A DNA stretch of 64,000 nucleotides from Cycas panzhihuaensis. Its lineage: Eukaryota; Cycadophyta. The stretch lies in contig CM041465.1 of the NCBI GenBank assembly GCA_023213395.1, forward strand, positions 153,333,741 through 153,397,740, read 5' to 3'. A program made the position numbers and the translations under genes. Each line of letters begins with the position of its first letter. Position 1 is the stretch's first letter. The notes beneath the pieces were generated by a model. The model was not told the origin of the DNA. It worked only from the letters and a program-made list of their open reading frames with translations, and did not search any database. Positions 11,541 through 22,941 of the stretch are shown piece after piece.

Positions 11541-13540
11541 TTTAAAAAGATGAAAAAATATAAAGAAAAAACTTTAAAAAAGGAGAATTGTACTCATTTT
11601 AGTATAAAGGATCATTTAGTTTGTCACTTACTTTAGATGTATGTGATTGATCTTTTATTACAAATTAGCTTAGAAGAAACTATATAAATGCCAAATAAAA
11701 GCTTCAAGCATATATAATGAGTAATCAATAAGATAAATAAAACTTAGTTGTAAGAAAGAACTACTGAAAAGGTTAAGAGGATAAGCTTGTTGGGATAAAT
11801 TAAATGCTTAAGTTGATCAGCTTTAAAATTATACTAAATAATTTTAGATTAAGATGAGATTATATTAGTTTGAAGATCAATAAAATATCTATTCAACGAA
11901 TTTGACTATTTTGAAAATGGGTTCCTGCAAGTCAAGATTTTAATACACAAATAATATAACCCTTTTTTGGGGCTTAATGGGAGTCAGGGGCTCTAAAGAT
12001 CATGAACTACTAATAAGATCTTATAAAATAATGTAGAAATAATTAAATATAAACTAAAGAGCTGCTTAATATGCTTTGAGTCAATAAACTTAAGAAATAA
12101 TGTATAAAAATATGCAATAATGACAAATTATGAGCTTTTATGTACCTCAACTTTGTCTACTTTGAAAGTTTGAAAGAAAACTTCAAAACTTATAAATAAA
12201 TATGTCAGTTCAAAGAAAAATAATTCAACTTCCCAATGAAACTGATAGATCTAAAATTTGATATAAAACACAAAAGTTATATAAAAAATAGTGAAAGGTA
12301 CTTTTTATGTTAATAGCTCAAAAAAACTTTGAAAAAAATGATTGACTTTAACTCATTAAAATCTGGTCAAATCTTCTCCAAAGGTAGTAAATATCTAGTC
12401 AAAACTATAGCCCACAAAATTCTAGACTTAACGAGATAGGTTTCATCAGAAATTAATACCCCAATGAAAAGATATTACAAAAAAGAGTTAAGTAACCTAT
12501 GTATTAATAAAAAAATAAAAAAGAAAGTTTTATAACGATTAAGTTAGCTGTGAGATAAAGGTCACATGGAATAATGTGACCAGAGGTGAAACCCTTAAGG
12601 GGGCTAACACTTTTAAATGCCTAGACTTGAAAGTTCACACAATAAAATTTAACTAAAATAAACTTTATACAAAAGAAAATAACATAAAAAAAAAAGACAT
12701 CAAACGTCAAACCTATGCACAGACATAAGGATTAACAGGGGTAAAATAGAGTAGCAAGATCAATTAATAGAATGTAAATCTAGGCACCTAGATCCCACTA
12801 AGGGATTAAAGAGGAAATCTTGAAAAAAACTTTAATTTTTATATAGAAAAAATGTGAACAATGCGCAGTAGACAGCAGAGAACAAATAATGAGGACGTGG
12901 GATGAAATGAAGATGAAAATATTATTTTAAATTCTAGATTTAAGGTAAGTTGGACCCACAGGAGTTGCCCAAGTAGGGAGACATAGATAGTGTAAAAAAA
13001 ATTCAAAAGAATTTAAAAAAACTATTAAAAACAATGCAAAAATGATGAAAACCTGATAAACTGGAACTGAGGCTAGATCTCACCAATGGAAAGACAGTTT
13101 ATCACAAAGTTTTAGAGGGAGCTAGATGTCTAAGATGACTAGCTACTAGTAAATTTTTGTGGTAAACTGTATTTTATAAAAGAAGAATGAGCAAGAAGAG
13201 TAAAAAATGTCCAAAAAGAAGAATTGAGGTTTAGCGAACGATTTCTCTCAAAATAGGGGATTAAATCACGAATGGTCTTTACCACAAGCTAGAAAATTTA
13301 GTGCTGATCGAAATGAATGGTCATATAGAAGGGTTTCGTTTGAAGATGGAGAAACTAGAATTGATCAAACATGGGGTAGCCATGGGTAAAAAAATGTACG
13401 AAGAATATAAATGTAAAAATTGATAATAAATGTCAATTTATAAAGTTTAAACTTTACTATATCAAAATATTACTTCACATACTAATATTCAATGGAAATA
13501 AGCTATGAATTCATCTAATTTACACACTAGTTACTAACTG
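11540..13540. other. Non-coding interior of element E
   Basis: AT-rich DNA with no conserved frame on either strand. It corresponds to the long leader between PBS and gag of element E. Confidence 0.5.
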
Positions 13541-13543
13541 TAA

Positions 13544-13555
13544 GCTTTGATACCA
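13544..13555 (-). other. Primer binding site of element E
   Basis: On the minus strand TGGTATCAAAGC follows the LTR end (CCTACA) after two T residues. It differs from the initiator tRNA-Met type TGGTATCAGAGC by one base. Confidence 0.65.
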
Positions 13556-13557
13556 AA

Positions 13558-13665
13558 TGTAGGCTATGATGGAGATGCAAAGTAGAGTAGTAAACTATGA
13601 GGAAACTAATCCAAATTTGAAACATGCAAATACATCATTTTGATTAACCCATTTTACTTGGGAGT
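13558..13665 (-). repeat. 5' LTR of element E, truncated by element D
   Basis: Matches 9,507-9,615 base for base over long blocks and starts TGTAGG at its outer PBS side. Homology stops at 13,665, exactly where the gypsy LTR of element D begins. Confidence 0.8.
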
Positions 13666-16599
13666 TATTTCTTGGCTATTGGGAATGGGTTCTTGGCAAG
13701 TCAACTCAGGTAAGTACATGTATGTTTCTAGCCTTTGCCTTTGTTACTTCTATAGAAAGGTAAATGTAGCATCATTTATCGCATGGTCGATGCATTTGAG
13801 TGATCAGTTTGCATCCATTGCTTGATCATATTGCTTGATACTCTTTTAGCCTATGACGATCAGTGGGACATACATCCCCATTATACTCCATAACCCTCTT
13901 ATATACCTCCATATTATCCTAAGCACCACTTAGCCCATGTGATTCGTTTACACCCCCTTTACCACATCGCAGCCCTTAGTACCCCACTAAGTGTGATTGG
14001 TACATCCCTATTCCAGTTGCTAGTTTCCTAGGAACCCTACCGCTCTGGTACCCTATTTGATTTAGGCCATCCTCTTCATATGACTGTCCCCAGCCACCTG
14101 GATAGAGGGCCAACCCCTCCTAGGCCTAGGATACACTCTTTTAGGACTCCCATGTACCATTTTTTGCCCTATTTTTGTCTCTGTCACTCCACTATAACAA
14201 ATGTCATGGTACTGATATGCGGGGAGACTTTCACTTAATATTTTTTAAAATTTGCCATGGAAAATTTCGCTTGTTTTACGAAATTGCCACGTGGCTTCAG
14301 CACCCCTCGAGTCCTACCCTAAACCTAATCATCCATTTAGCCTAGGATTAGGCATAAAGCCCAAAAAAACTTCATTTTCCACCTCTTCTTCCACCTACTC
14401 TCCTCTCTTGTCCTTCTTTCATAGGTAGTTTTTTGTAGGAAAGCCTTGTAACACCTAAGTTCCTTGTGCTCTAGCCTGAGATCTTCCCTTTTCAGCTTGG
14501 ATCTATAGTAGCAGGCTCACCAACAAGCTTCATCAAGCAAGGATTCACTCCAAGTTTCACCTCCATGCCATTTCAACAAGTTTTAGCATGTTTGTTTCTA
14601 GGTTACCTCATTCTCCCAAGGATCCACCTGTAAGCATCTTAGATCTGTTATTTCCTACCATTTTCAGGGGTAGACTTACCTCTAATCTAGTCCAATAGGT
14701 ATTATCTCATGTTTGCTTCATTTCTTTCCTTTAAACTTTCTTATAAGAGGTTAGATCATTAGGAATATCTTTCCTTTTTTCCATTTTCTAGTGTATATAA
14801 GAGGCATTTCCTATGTTCCTTTCCTTCTGCCCATATCATCTTCTTGCCCTCTACTAGTTTCTCCAAGGAGGCTGTAGGGAGAGGACCAAAGAGTGAGAGA
14901 AATGAGCTAAGGTGGGTTCTGTACCTAGCTAGGCCTGCTCCTCAAGGGAAACCCCCTTCTCCTCTTTTCCTCTCCTCCTCTTGTGCCTTTCTTGGGCCAC
15001 CGGGGAGCTTCCAGAAGTAGGCCTTTGCTAGATATCAGTGTACACAACCTCTTTCTGCACTATTTCCAAGCTTGAGTACCTCTCTTGGGCAGATTTTCTA
15101 GCCCCAAGTAGTGTCTCATAACCACCTTGGGTCTTGACTTGATTAACATTACAATTTACTACACATAACAACACTTGCAACATAAACGATATTTGTAAAC
15201 CTCATGCTCTTTGTCTCTCTTATTATTTACTACCATTAGGCTATCCCAAACTACTATTTCCTATACTTAGAGGTAGCGTGGGGGTACACTTGTTGGAGGA
15301 TTAGCCATTCTGAGGCTAACCGTCTGCATTCCTTATCTTGTGTTCTTGGCTTTGAGGAGATCTGGAGTTATTCTTTGGTTGGAAGTTTGCTTAACTTAAA
15401 GTGCTTTAACTTACAATATTCTTAGCATTTTATAGTTACATGTATACATATATTTGTTTGGCATTCTAGAAGCCCCTTGGAAAATGGCAGAAAACCTTTG
15501 TGATTGTAGGTTTACTACATCATTCATGGAGAAGGAAAAACTTCTATAATCTGGGTATATTTCTTTGCTTTCCATTTCTTTGGTTATTTCAGCTCTTGCA
15601 TAGTTCCTTTTCTTTTGCCTTTCTTACTTTCTTCCTTTTACTTTAGGGATGGTGAGGAAGACCCCATGCTACTTGTGTGTTGGGAGAGGAAAAGAAGAAG
15701 CAGGTGTGGCACAAAACAGAAACTTTATTTCAACCACACTAATTCTCCCTCTTATAGACCTTTTCTCTACTTCACTTTTAAGTTTGCACGTTTGCATGAA
15801 AAAAACATAAAGGGAAAAGATAAAAGGGAACCGACTTGCACCATTCATTTACACACTAGATTGCACTTTAGGAAAGAGCATTTGATAAGAGATATCCCCT
15901 TTCCTCTTTCTGTTTGATTGTATACAACCTCTTAGGGTTTACATCATTGCCGTGCATTTGGTATGATAGATTGGTTTGTCTCTTTTTCTTCCCCCTTTCC
16001 CTTATTTAAAGTGGAAAAGAGGGCAAGGATTTATATTATAGAGGAAATGAGAGAAAGTATATATATTGTCTTTTATATATATACTTCTTTTATCTCTTGT
16101 TTGCATACATAACCGATTAGACACCATTTCATTATTGCACATAGAAGGTAGATCCCTTCATACATAGGGTAGAAGGAACTACTTCCGCTATCATTCTTTA
16201 CTCCTTTAACACTCACTTTAAGTGGGCTAGTTCAAGGAGGATACTTCCTTTGAGACCTCCTCCTTTAATCCTATCCATACTTCTTCATCTCCCATGAGGA
16301 TTTGCTTCCTCATTGGATCTTGCCCTTCCTTTCCGGCCATTCAAGGGCAGAAAGACCTGCATTTTGAGGTTACTCTAGCAACCAAGGATATCCCTCACTT
16401 GTGCTACCCCAAAACCAAAGCTAAGTTACCTAGAGGAAGTTGTGCATCATTCGTGGATCCCAAACCTATGTTTTGATGCACAGACGCCCTGTGTGGGTGC
16501 TTCCTTTCACTTGTTGGATTGACCCCTTTACTCCAGAGCCTTCCATTAACAGTCCTGATCCTAATCAGGTGTAGTTACCATCCCATAGATGTAATTCCA
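13666..16599 (+). repeat. 5' LTR of element D
   Basis: Starts TATTTCTTGGC (ancestral TG mutated to TA) and ends CCCATAGATGTAATTCCA. The same termini are TGTTTC and CCCATAGATGCGCGTCCA in element B. Length is 2,934 bp, about 200 bp longer than the LTRs of A and B. The landmark TAGCCTATGACGA at about 13,850 is shared with the other LTRs. Reverse and forward frames inside it are not conserved genes. Confidence 0.85.
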
Positions 16600-16600
16600 A

Positions 16601-16619
16601 TGGCAACCATACTGGGGAC
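16601..16619 (+). other. Primer binding site of element D
   Basis: TGGCAACCATACTGGGGAC follows the LTR after one spacer base. It matches the PBS of B (TGGCGACCATTCTAGGGAC). TGGCGAC-type sites are known from Tat/Ogre elements, where tRNA-Arg has been proposed as primer. Confidence 0.8.
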
Positions 16620-16855
16620 CCACCAATAAGGGAATTAGTCTTTCTCCCTTTCCTATTAGTGCTACTACCTCTTGGTAGCTTCCTCTTTTGATCTTGTTGG
16701 ATAGCCCCCAATGCATGCACTACCTTGTTTCTCTTTTCTTTTGACACATAGGTAGGACTTATATGCGATGATTTTCATGTCGCTTACAAGGCCTACCTCC
16801 ATTATTAGTAGAGCCCTTATATAATTCCCTTCCCACATCAGATCCTGATCTGATC

Positions 16856-18106
16856 ATGGAAGGATCTCTTTCAGATTGGGCATACCACGCTTATGTGTCT
16901 GATTCCCTTGAGCCACCTACTTCCTTCCAAGGGTTTTCCCAAGGAAGTAAGGATCCCATCTATTATCCAGGTGACCAACAACACCCTCAATCTTACCATT
17001 CCTCTACTCACAGAGTAGAGCCTTCATCTCCTTTAGAGTTTCACCACCACCATGGTGATTCTCATGAGGATCACCCTGCGGGGTTCGCTTCGTACGAGGC
17101 TTCTTCTATCTCTTATAAGCAGGTGGATGCCCCTCCCACTGATGTAGTAGAAGCCTTAAGCTAATGTTTCCAAGCTGCCAGTCTCCAACCACACCGTAAA
17201 TTATTTGATAACGTCTTATGAAGCATTGTGCTCCCTTCTTCTATATCTCCTTCACCTTGATCATCTCATTCAACTCCTTTACCCATGATGATCCTGCCTC
17301 TTACCTCTTCCTCTTCTCCCCATGGTGTATATTCCTTGGGAACCGCTCAGGGCATGTCTTCTTCTCAACTTGGGTTGAGCATACCCCCATCCAGTCAAAT
17401 GACTAGTCCTCCTCCCACCATCGTTTACTTGCCACCTACTAGACTTAGAGGACCCACATATATGCCTACTTCTAGTCATGTGGGGTCCATCCCTATATAC
17501 TCCCAATACTAACCTAGGGACCCTTCTCTCTATGTACCTCCTAATTATACTACTCAACTGTGGGGGCACGGTAAAGGGAACTCCCTACCTGCTTATAGGT
17601 TGGACCCTTTGCATCCTTATGCGGTCGTGCCATCCACAGGTGGCCCATATGGGTAGAATTCAGTCCCTCACCCCTCCTTCTCGGTATCCTGTATGGCACC
17701 TCACATTACGCCTTTGTAAGGAGGGCTAACTCCTTACCAAGGCATTTTTTGTTAAGCTCCTTTTCAATAAGGAGCATCCTCTCTAGAAGGGATGGGTCCA
17801 TCATGCCTATCTGCTCCCATGCAAGATTCTTCAAATGTGGGATTCATGCCTCCTTACTAAGCGGTAAGAGGATAACATCCCATTTCAAACCAAACCCTCC
17901 AAGGAGGATTTAGGCAAACCTACCCACCAGCATTTCTAGCTTTTATTGACCTAATGGTCTAATCAAGGACACGTCTCTTTATGGATTATCGGTCAACCTC
18001 TTTATCCATTGAGGTGTTAAGAACTAACTTATCGCCTCACCCTCCTAAAGTCCCCAAATTTGATGGGACTTCATCATAGGACCTAGTGGAGCATGTCTGT
18101 AGTTTC
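16856..18106 (+). pseudogene. gag of element D, N-terminal half
   Basis: The ATG at 16,856 (MEGSLSDWAYHAYVSDS) aligns with the gag starts of A (32,030) and B (46,760). A Pro/Ser/His-rich N-terminal region runs to 17,164 and continues in broken frames (SSSQLGLSIPPSS, RLRGPTY) to a conserved segment VPKFDGTSS near 18,050. The frame is cut inside the EHVCSF codons by element A at 18,106 and resumes at 35,037. Several stops and shifts are present. Gag would make the element's particles. Confidence 0.8.
18102..18106. repeat. Target site duplication of element A, left copy
   Basis: GTTTC here and GTTTC at 35,037-35,041 flank element A exactly. Removing A and one copy restores collinearity with the gag of element B. 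Confidence 0.9.
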
Positions 18107-20844
18107 TGGATGCGCATCTATGGGATAATCACCTAGTTGAGTAGGAATAACGATGATTGATAGCGGTATCAGGGGTGTGGATGAAAGTCTATAAGTGAAG
18201 TGAGTACCATGCAGGGTACCGTGTACACCAGAGCATGAGTTCGGGACCTGCAGATGATACCCAACTACCTGAGAGTGGTTCCCTACCTCGAAGAGGGAGA
18301 GGGAAAGTAAGAGAGGTAGCCTGGATAGACTTAGGAGGAAAGTCCTCCCACCCTTGGATGGCCGGAAGGGGAGGAGAGGAATCCTCAAGGGTTTCCCTAT
18401 GATGGAGGGAAACAAGTGGGAACAAGATAGGTAATAACCTATGATGTGGCTAGGATCTTCTTGGTTATTTGACCAAGCAAATAGAACCAAGAAGAGGAGA
18501 AGAGAGTGGGAGCAAACAACCAACCCAAAATCACCCTTGATGTTTCGAAAAAGGAATAATCAAGGAAATCAGAATGGTATCACGTGCACAAGAAAACCAA
18601 ACCAAGCAGGAGTGAGCCAAAAGGGTGAGGGTAGGGTTTGCAAGCCAAGGAAAAGGAAAGGGGGAAATCTCCTATAGGTCCTTTTCCTATATGAATATGG
18701 TACGTAATGTGTAAATATACAAATGTGGGTAAAAGATGTTATTTTCCCTTTTTTCTTTTATGTGTGACCTATTTAACTAATGCATAGACCTCAACTAAAA
18801 GTAAGAAAAGGAAAGTGAGGGAAAAAGAGAGAAGTATATACTTGGGAGGTGTAGCGGCTGATCGAAGGCCTCACCCATGCACCTCTCATGTCCTCACCAA
18901 GCCCACAGATGATGGAGGGGCTTCCTTACCTTCCCCTTTGCAAAAGGAAAGTGAAAGGAAATGAATGAAAGCAAAGAGCAAAATAAAGAACCTTACCCAG
19001 ATCTGAGCACTTCATACCTTTGCAAGAGCACCGTGGCAACCTGCACATGCACAAACCTATCCCTTCCAAAAAGGGATTGCAAGAGATAATCTATGTATAT
19101 GCAAGTGTATATAAGTACTATTAACATTAGAATGTTAGAAAAAGATAACTGCTGCAACAAACTCTGAAAACCCTCTCTCAAACAAGGCTAGACATCAAGC
19201 GAAATGGCGTAAGGGAAGCCTCAGGATGGCTAACCCTCCATTGAAATCTCCACACGACTCATAAACATAGCAATGTAGTGGGTAAAAGTCACTAAGGACA
19301 GCCAAGAGATGCCAAGGAAAGCACAACAAGGTGTTGGGAAGTAAGCGAGACGCGGAGTTGCTATGAGCAGCAATCTGGTGCCTTAACCCTTGCTAATGAG
19401 AACAAGGGGTACCCAACAACATGGAGGACTCTACGGGGGTCCAAATGAGAGGGGAGGGAGCCTGGAATCAGTGTAGCAAGTGGTTACATATGCTGATAAT
19501 CCAGCATTGGCCTAGGGCTCAATCTCTCCTAATAATCTCAAGAAGAACATGGAATGAGAGAAGAGAAGGTGGGAAGGGGTTACCCTTGGAGAGAAGGACT
19601 GAAAGGGGGGCTGCCCCACCTTACTCTCTTCACCTAGACTTGGGACTCTTCTCTCACTGTTCTCTTAAAGAAAATTAGTGGAGGGAAGGTGGAGCCAAGA
19701 AGCAACAAATCAAATACTATGGAAAGACAGATTTTCAACGGTGAAAACTGAAGGAAATGGGTAAATAAAGTAAGAAATAGGTCCAACCAAGGAGTAACTC
19801 ACCAAAAAATGGAAGAAAAGAGTTGGTAAGACCTACTGGGTAGATGTATGATAGATCTAGGCCTACTAACAGTAAGAAGGAGGGCCCCTGTAGGGGTTTG
19901 CAAGAGGCAAATCCAATAGACAGCTGAGAGGAGTACTGTTGGGTGAGTTGTGGAAGAATCAGCATAAAAAATGCTTGATGAAACTTGGAAAGAGGCTTCC
20001 CATCATGGAAGCAAAGAGTCACAGGCGAGTCCTGGCCCGAGGTTGCAGGAACATAGGCCTACAGAAACACCTGTGGTAGAGGGAGTAGGAGAGTAGAAGT
20101 TGTAGCAGGAATTGTTGTGTTTTTGAGTAAAAAATGACCTAAGAGCCCCTCAAAATGATGAGGGTTTCAATACTTATACATATCCCAGCCCTAAGTGAAT
20201 GGATAGAGCGCAAATAGGGCTGAGGTGGATATGAGAACACATGGCAATTTCATGAAAAAAGTGAGAATTACCACATTAATGTTTAAAAAATAACTGATGA
20301 CAGTCGTACCGCGATAAACTTTGCGGTACTACTAAGTTTATAGTGGTGTGGGACCAAAATGCTAGAATGGCAGATTTCTGGGCTTCGGGAGCTTTGGGAG
20401 ATGATTTGATAGGCCCTGAGGGCCGGCCCTCCGCTCAGGTGTGGCTGAGACAGTCCAGAAAGCACTTGGATAGAGGCAAGTAAACATCAATGAGCAAAGA
20501 TCCCAGAATGAGGTGTTAGAAGCTCAAGGTCAAGGCATGAATGGATCATACGGACCAAAAAGGGACTAAGGCAGTGTAGAGACAATGCAAAAGGTCGTAT
20601 AGTGCCATGGGGATGCCTATCTTGCAGAAAGGCAGGTCCCGCTAGGTCGTCATAGGCTCACAATATGATGGACAACATGAACAGGCAACAAATATAAAGT
20701 AGTCACGCAAATAAAGTAAGCAGTCATACAATGAGGCAACACTCCTGTCAACCTTTCCAAGAAATGATGCAAGTGAAAAAGGAGAAGCATACCTGAGCTT
20801 ACTCGAGTTGATTTGTCCGTATCCATTCCCAGTGCTGTGAAACA
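18107..20844 (-). repeat. 3' LTR of element A
   Basis: Collinear with 32,291-35,036. On the minus strand it begins TGTTTCACAGC and ends GATGCGCATCCA. It includes the hairpin block at 20,304-20,352 and a TATA-like GTATAAGTATTGAAA near 20,165. Confidence 0.93.
20304..20352. promoter_or_regulatory. Hairpin/iteron block in LTR of element A
   Basis: Contains arms ATAAACTT (20,314-20,321) and AAGTTTAT (20,334-20,341) around a GCGGTACTAC core, with further GTACCGC words at its left. The same word occurs in the region upstream of the PMD exon of B (55,839-55,868). It lies upstream of the LTR TATA-like box in element orientation, so a protein-binding role is possible. Confidence 0.55.
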
Positions 20845-20856
20845 CCGCCTTGGCGC
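20845..20856 (-). other. Polypurine tract of element A
   Basis: On the minus strand GCGCCAAGGCGG abuts the LTR start TGTTTC. The tract aligns with CCAAGGCGGTAG of B and CCAAGGGGGTAG of C. Confidence 0.6.
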
Positions 20857-21267
20857 AGAGCCTCACGCTTCTAAGCGTGGTGTGATGGCAAATGCTGGCA
20901 ACACAACTATCAGTAGCACATGTGCATGTATATATATATGTAAATCATGATCACAATAGGAGACGAGGGCACCGACGAGTGTTGTGGTAGAATGCATGGA
21001 TAGGAGGACAGAGGTGGAGACAACATAGGGGCTACCTATGTGCCACCCGGGAATCGACCAGAAGCTAGGAGGATGAGGGGGTTGCCCCCATCGCAAAAAG
21101 ATGTAGAGAGATATGCATGATAAAGTCAAGTAGAAGAAATAAGTGAGAAAAACTAGTAGTCACCATAGTTTAACCTCATTAGCGACTAGCTTTCAGAGGT
21201 ATGAACAGATCACAAGGTGATCTGCATGATGGCCTAAAACTTGGGTGAGAGAGCGATCGGGCAAGTT

Positions 21268-21690
21268 TTAGGAGTGGTTAGCGAGAAGAAAAAGGTGGCG
21301 CTCAAGGATAAGGCGAATGAGACTATCTACCTCAGTGTTGAGGGTCCGAGGAATGTGTTGGATGTTGACAGACTGGAAATTAGCTAGCAGGGATCTGGCG
21401 GTTGAAGCAAGGGCTCTCAAGTGAGGGCATCACACCTAATAAACCTGGGTGAGATGGGACACCACTACTTGGGAGTCGCAAAGAAGGGCAATAAGTCCAT
21501 GATGGAAACACAGTGCATTAGTGAAGGCTTCAATAATGGCTATATACCCAACTTTGTTATTGGTAGCCTCAGGGAGGAAGATTCCAGAATATAGAAAATC
21601 ATGTCCAAAAGAGCTGCGAAGAATCCAAGTAGCAACAAAAGGTCTAGGGTTACCACGGCTGCCACCGTCGGTAAAAATGAAGAGAGACAT
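21268..21690 (-). pseudogene. Second RNase H (type I, aRNH-like) ORF of element A
   Basis: A 141-codon frame starting MSLFIFTDGGSRGNP, with the first catalytic Asp in FTDGGS, the Glu in IIEAF, the third acidic residue in LLCDSQVVVSHL, and a C-terminal IPRTLNTEVDSL segment (family pattern HxPRxxNxxAD). It is distinct from the normal gypsy RNase H near 27,000. Tat-lineage elements are known to carry an extra archaeal-like RNase H, usually inside pol; here it is a separate ORF next to the PPT. Two stops (21,436 and just after it) interrupt it; the first is shared with B. Confidence 0.8.
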
Positions 21691-21699
21691 GGATGATGG

Positions 21700-22231
21700 A
21701 AGAGAAAGTCTCGATGGAGAAAATATGCGATAATATAAGAGTCGAAGCATAAGGGGGCTCATATGGCAAGTAATAAATGGCCGTGAAGGGTAGGAGGACC
21801 TAGCAATAAGGCTACCTAAGGACAAGAGCAGACTATTTGACCACTGGCTAAGAGTGGGTGGCAAAAGGGCACCCTGGGGTACCAAAGGTTGCTTAAGAAA
21901 GCAAAGAACGACTCTAAATAGGGGGAGCATTCCCTTTGGAGGCCACAGGGGCAGGAAAAGGTTGCAAAAATAGGTCTAGGATAGTGAAATGAGCCAAACG
22001 AGTATAAACTCGGGCATGCATGGGAGTGGCATGCAAAACGAGACAAAAGGGGCCTTGCGAAAGATGCATTGGCAGGGTGCCATAAATGCATCTGCTAGAA
22101 AGAGCAAACCAAAGGCTATGGAATCATAATAGGAGACAGGGCCAGAAGGCAAAGGTGATTGGGGGTAGGAGATGATCCAAAGGACTATCACGAGGTTGAA
22201 AATAGAGATAGTACTCATCGGGGTCCTCACC
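21700..22231. other. Conserved spacer between second RNase H and PMD gene promoter
   Basis: This stretch aligns in A, B (56,371-56,887) and C (38,704-39,228). Minus-strand frames contain a segment such as PCMPEFILVWLIS in both A and B, so a short N-terminal extension of the RNase H ORF is possible. No domain is recognised. Confidence 0.45.
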
Positions 22232-22238
22232 TATATAA
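22232..22238 (+). promoter_or_regulatory. TATA box of the antisense PMD gene (A)
   Basis: CCTATATAAGGAAATTTG is conserved at 39,229 in C and at 56,370 (minus) in B, always about 680-710 bases before the PMD ATG. It is nearly palindromic, so it could also serve the opposite strand. Confidence 0.6.
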
Positions 22239-22422
22239 GGAAATTTGATGGAAAATGGATTCATTTTCACGGGCTCTCGAGAGAATCCAAAGCCATTCCC
22301 CTATGCAACGAAGTGCTACCCAACTTCAAAGGCACACAGAGGGAGATCAGATCGTCAGATCAGAGCGAAAGGACAACCGTCGAGACCATTGAGACGAGAT
22401 GATAAGTGCTAAGCCAGATCCA

Positions 22423-22906
22423 GTGAGTGGATCCTACAAAACCCACCCCATCTTGCGATTTAAATTTTACTACTTTTTATTGATTTTCATGTAGGTTTTT
22501 CAACCCCATATGGGCAAGGAAAGGCCTCTCGGAGTTTGAATTAGACCTAGAAAGAGGCAGGACCAGGGTATTCGGTAGCCCTGGTCCCAGTGGGCCTGGC
22601 TATGGCCCACAAGAAGTGATTTTTTGAGTTTTTTGGCAGGAAAACCTCCCCTTTTGGGGGGTGTCATTCGCACCACGGCAAAGATCGTGATGCTGTAATC
22701 TTTGTCGCGGGTCCCCGATCACCACGGGACCTAGGCCAAACTCTATGGTACTGTGAAGTTTGGCACAGTGCGAAGGCAGAACTGTAGAAAAAAGAAGAAA
22801 GAGGCCTAAGGGGCCCCAAATCTCGATCAGATGAAGCTGAGAGATAGCCTAGAGGTTGAGAGATTAGCATATGCTTGACTCTGACTAGTTTTGTGATGTT
22901 TGCAAG
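22423..22906 (+). other. Candidate 5' leader intron of the PMD gene (A)
   Basis: Donor CCA/GTGAGT at 22,423 and acceptor TTTGCAAG ending at 22,906, length 484. The aligned donor and acceptor give 478 bp in C and 481 bp in B, where the acceptor is excellent (T-rich tract and AACAG). Prediction only. Confidence 0.45.
22735..22764. repeat. Hairpin upstream of the PMD exon (A)
   Basis: Arms GCCAAACT and AAGTTTGGC around a GGTACT core. This is the degenerate A version of the perfect 12-bp-arm hairpin in B and the near-perfect palindrome in C. Confidence 0.7.
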
Positions 22907-22941
22907 CTGTGATCACAGTGGAGAACCGTGAGAATATAGGG

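Larger units (their letters stand above)
9507..13665 (-). mobile_element. Element E: gag-only copia-type element with short LTRs
   Basis: Direct repeats at 9,507-9,615 and 13,558-13,665 (blocks such as GTAAACTATGAG, AAACTAATCCA and AATACATCATTTT) bracket about 3.9 kb. On the minus strand a tRNA-Met type PBS lies immediately inside the right repeat, which sets the orientation. The only coding remnant is a copia-type gag at 9,947-10,558. No protease, integrase, RT or RNase H is visible. This matches non-autonomous plant elements that keep LTRs and gag only. The right LTR is cut at 13,665 by insertion of element D. Confidence 0.7.
13666..18106 (+). mobile_element. Element D, left part: Tat-like gypsy element
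   Basis: A plus-strand gypsy element starts here with its 5' LTR, PBS and gag. It is interrupted at 18,106 by element A and resumes at 35,037 with gag in register after the 5-bp duplication GTTTC. It is interrupted again near 36,700 by element C, and its remainder lies beyond the window. It belongs to the same family as A, B and C, judged by LTR start, PBS and gag. Confidence 0.85.

Noticed and set aside
18083-18523. 146-codon reverse frame, repeated at 32,264-32,707
   Set aside because: The pair exists because both sit at the R-U5 end of the LTRs of A; the frame crosses the LTR boundary and is not conserved in B or D.
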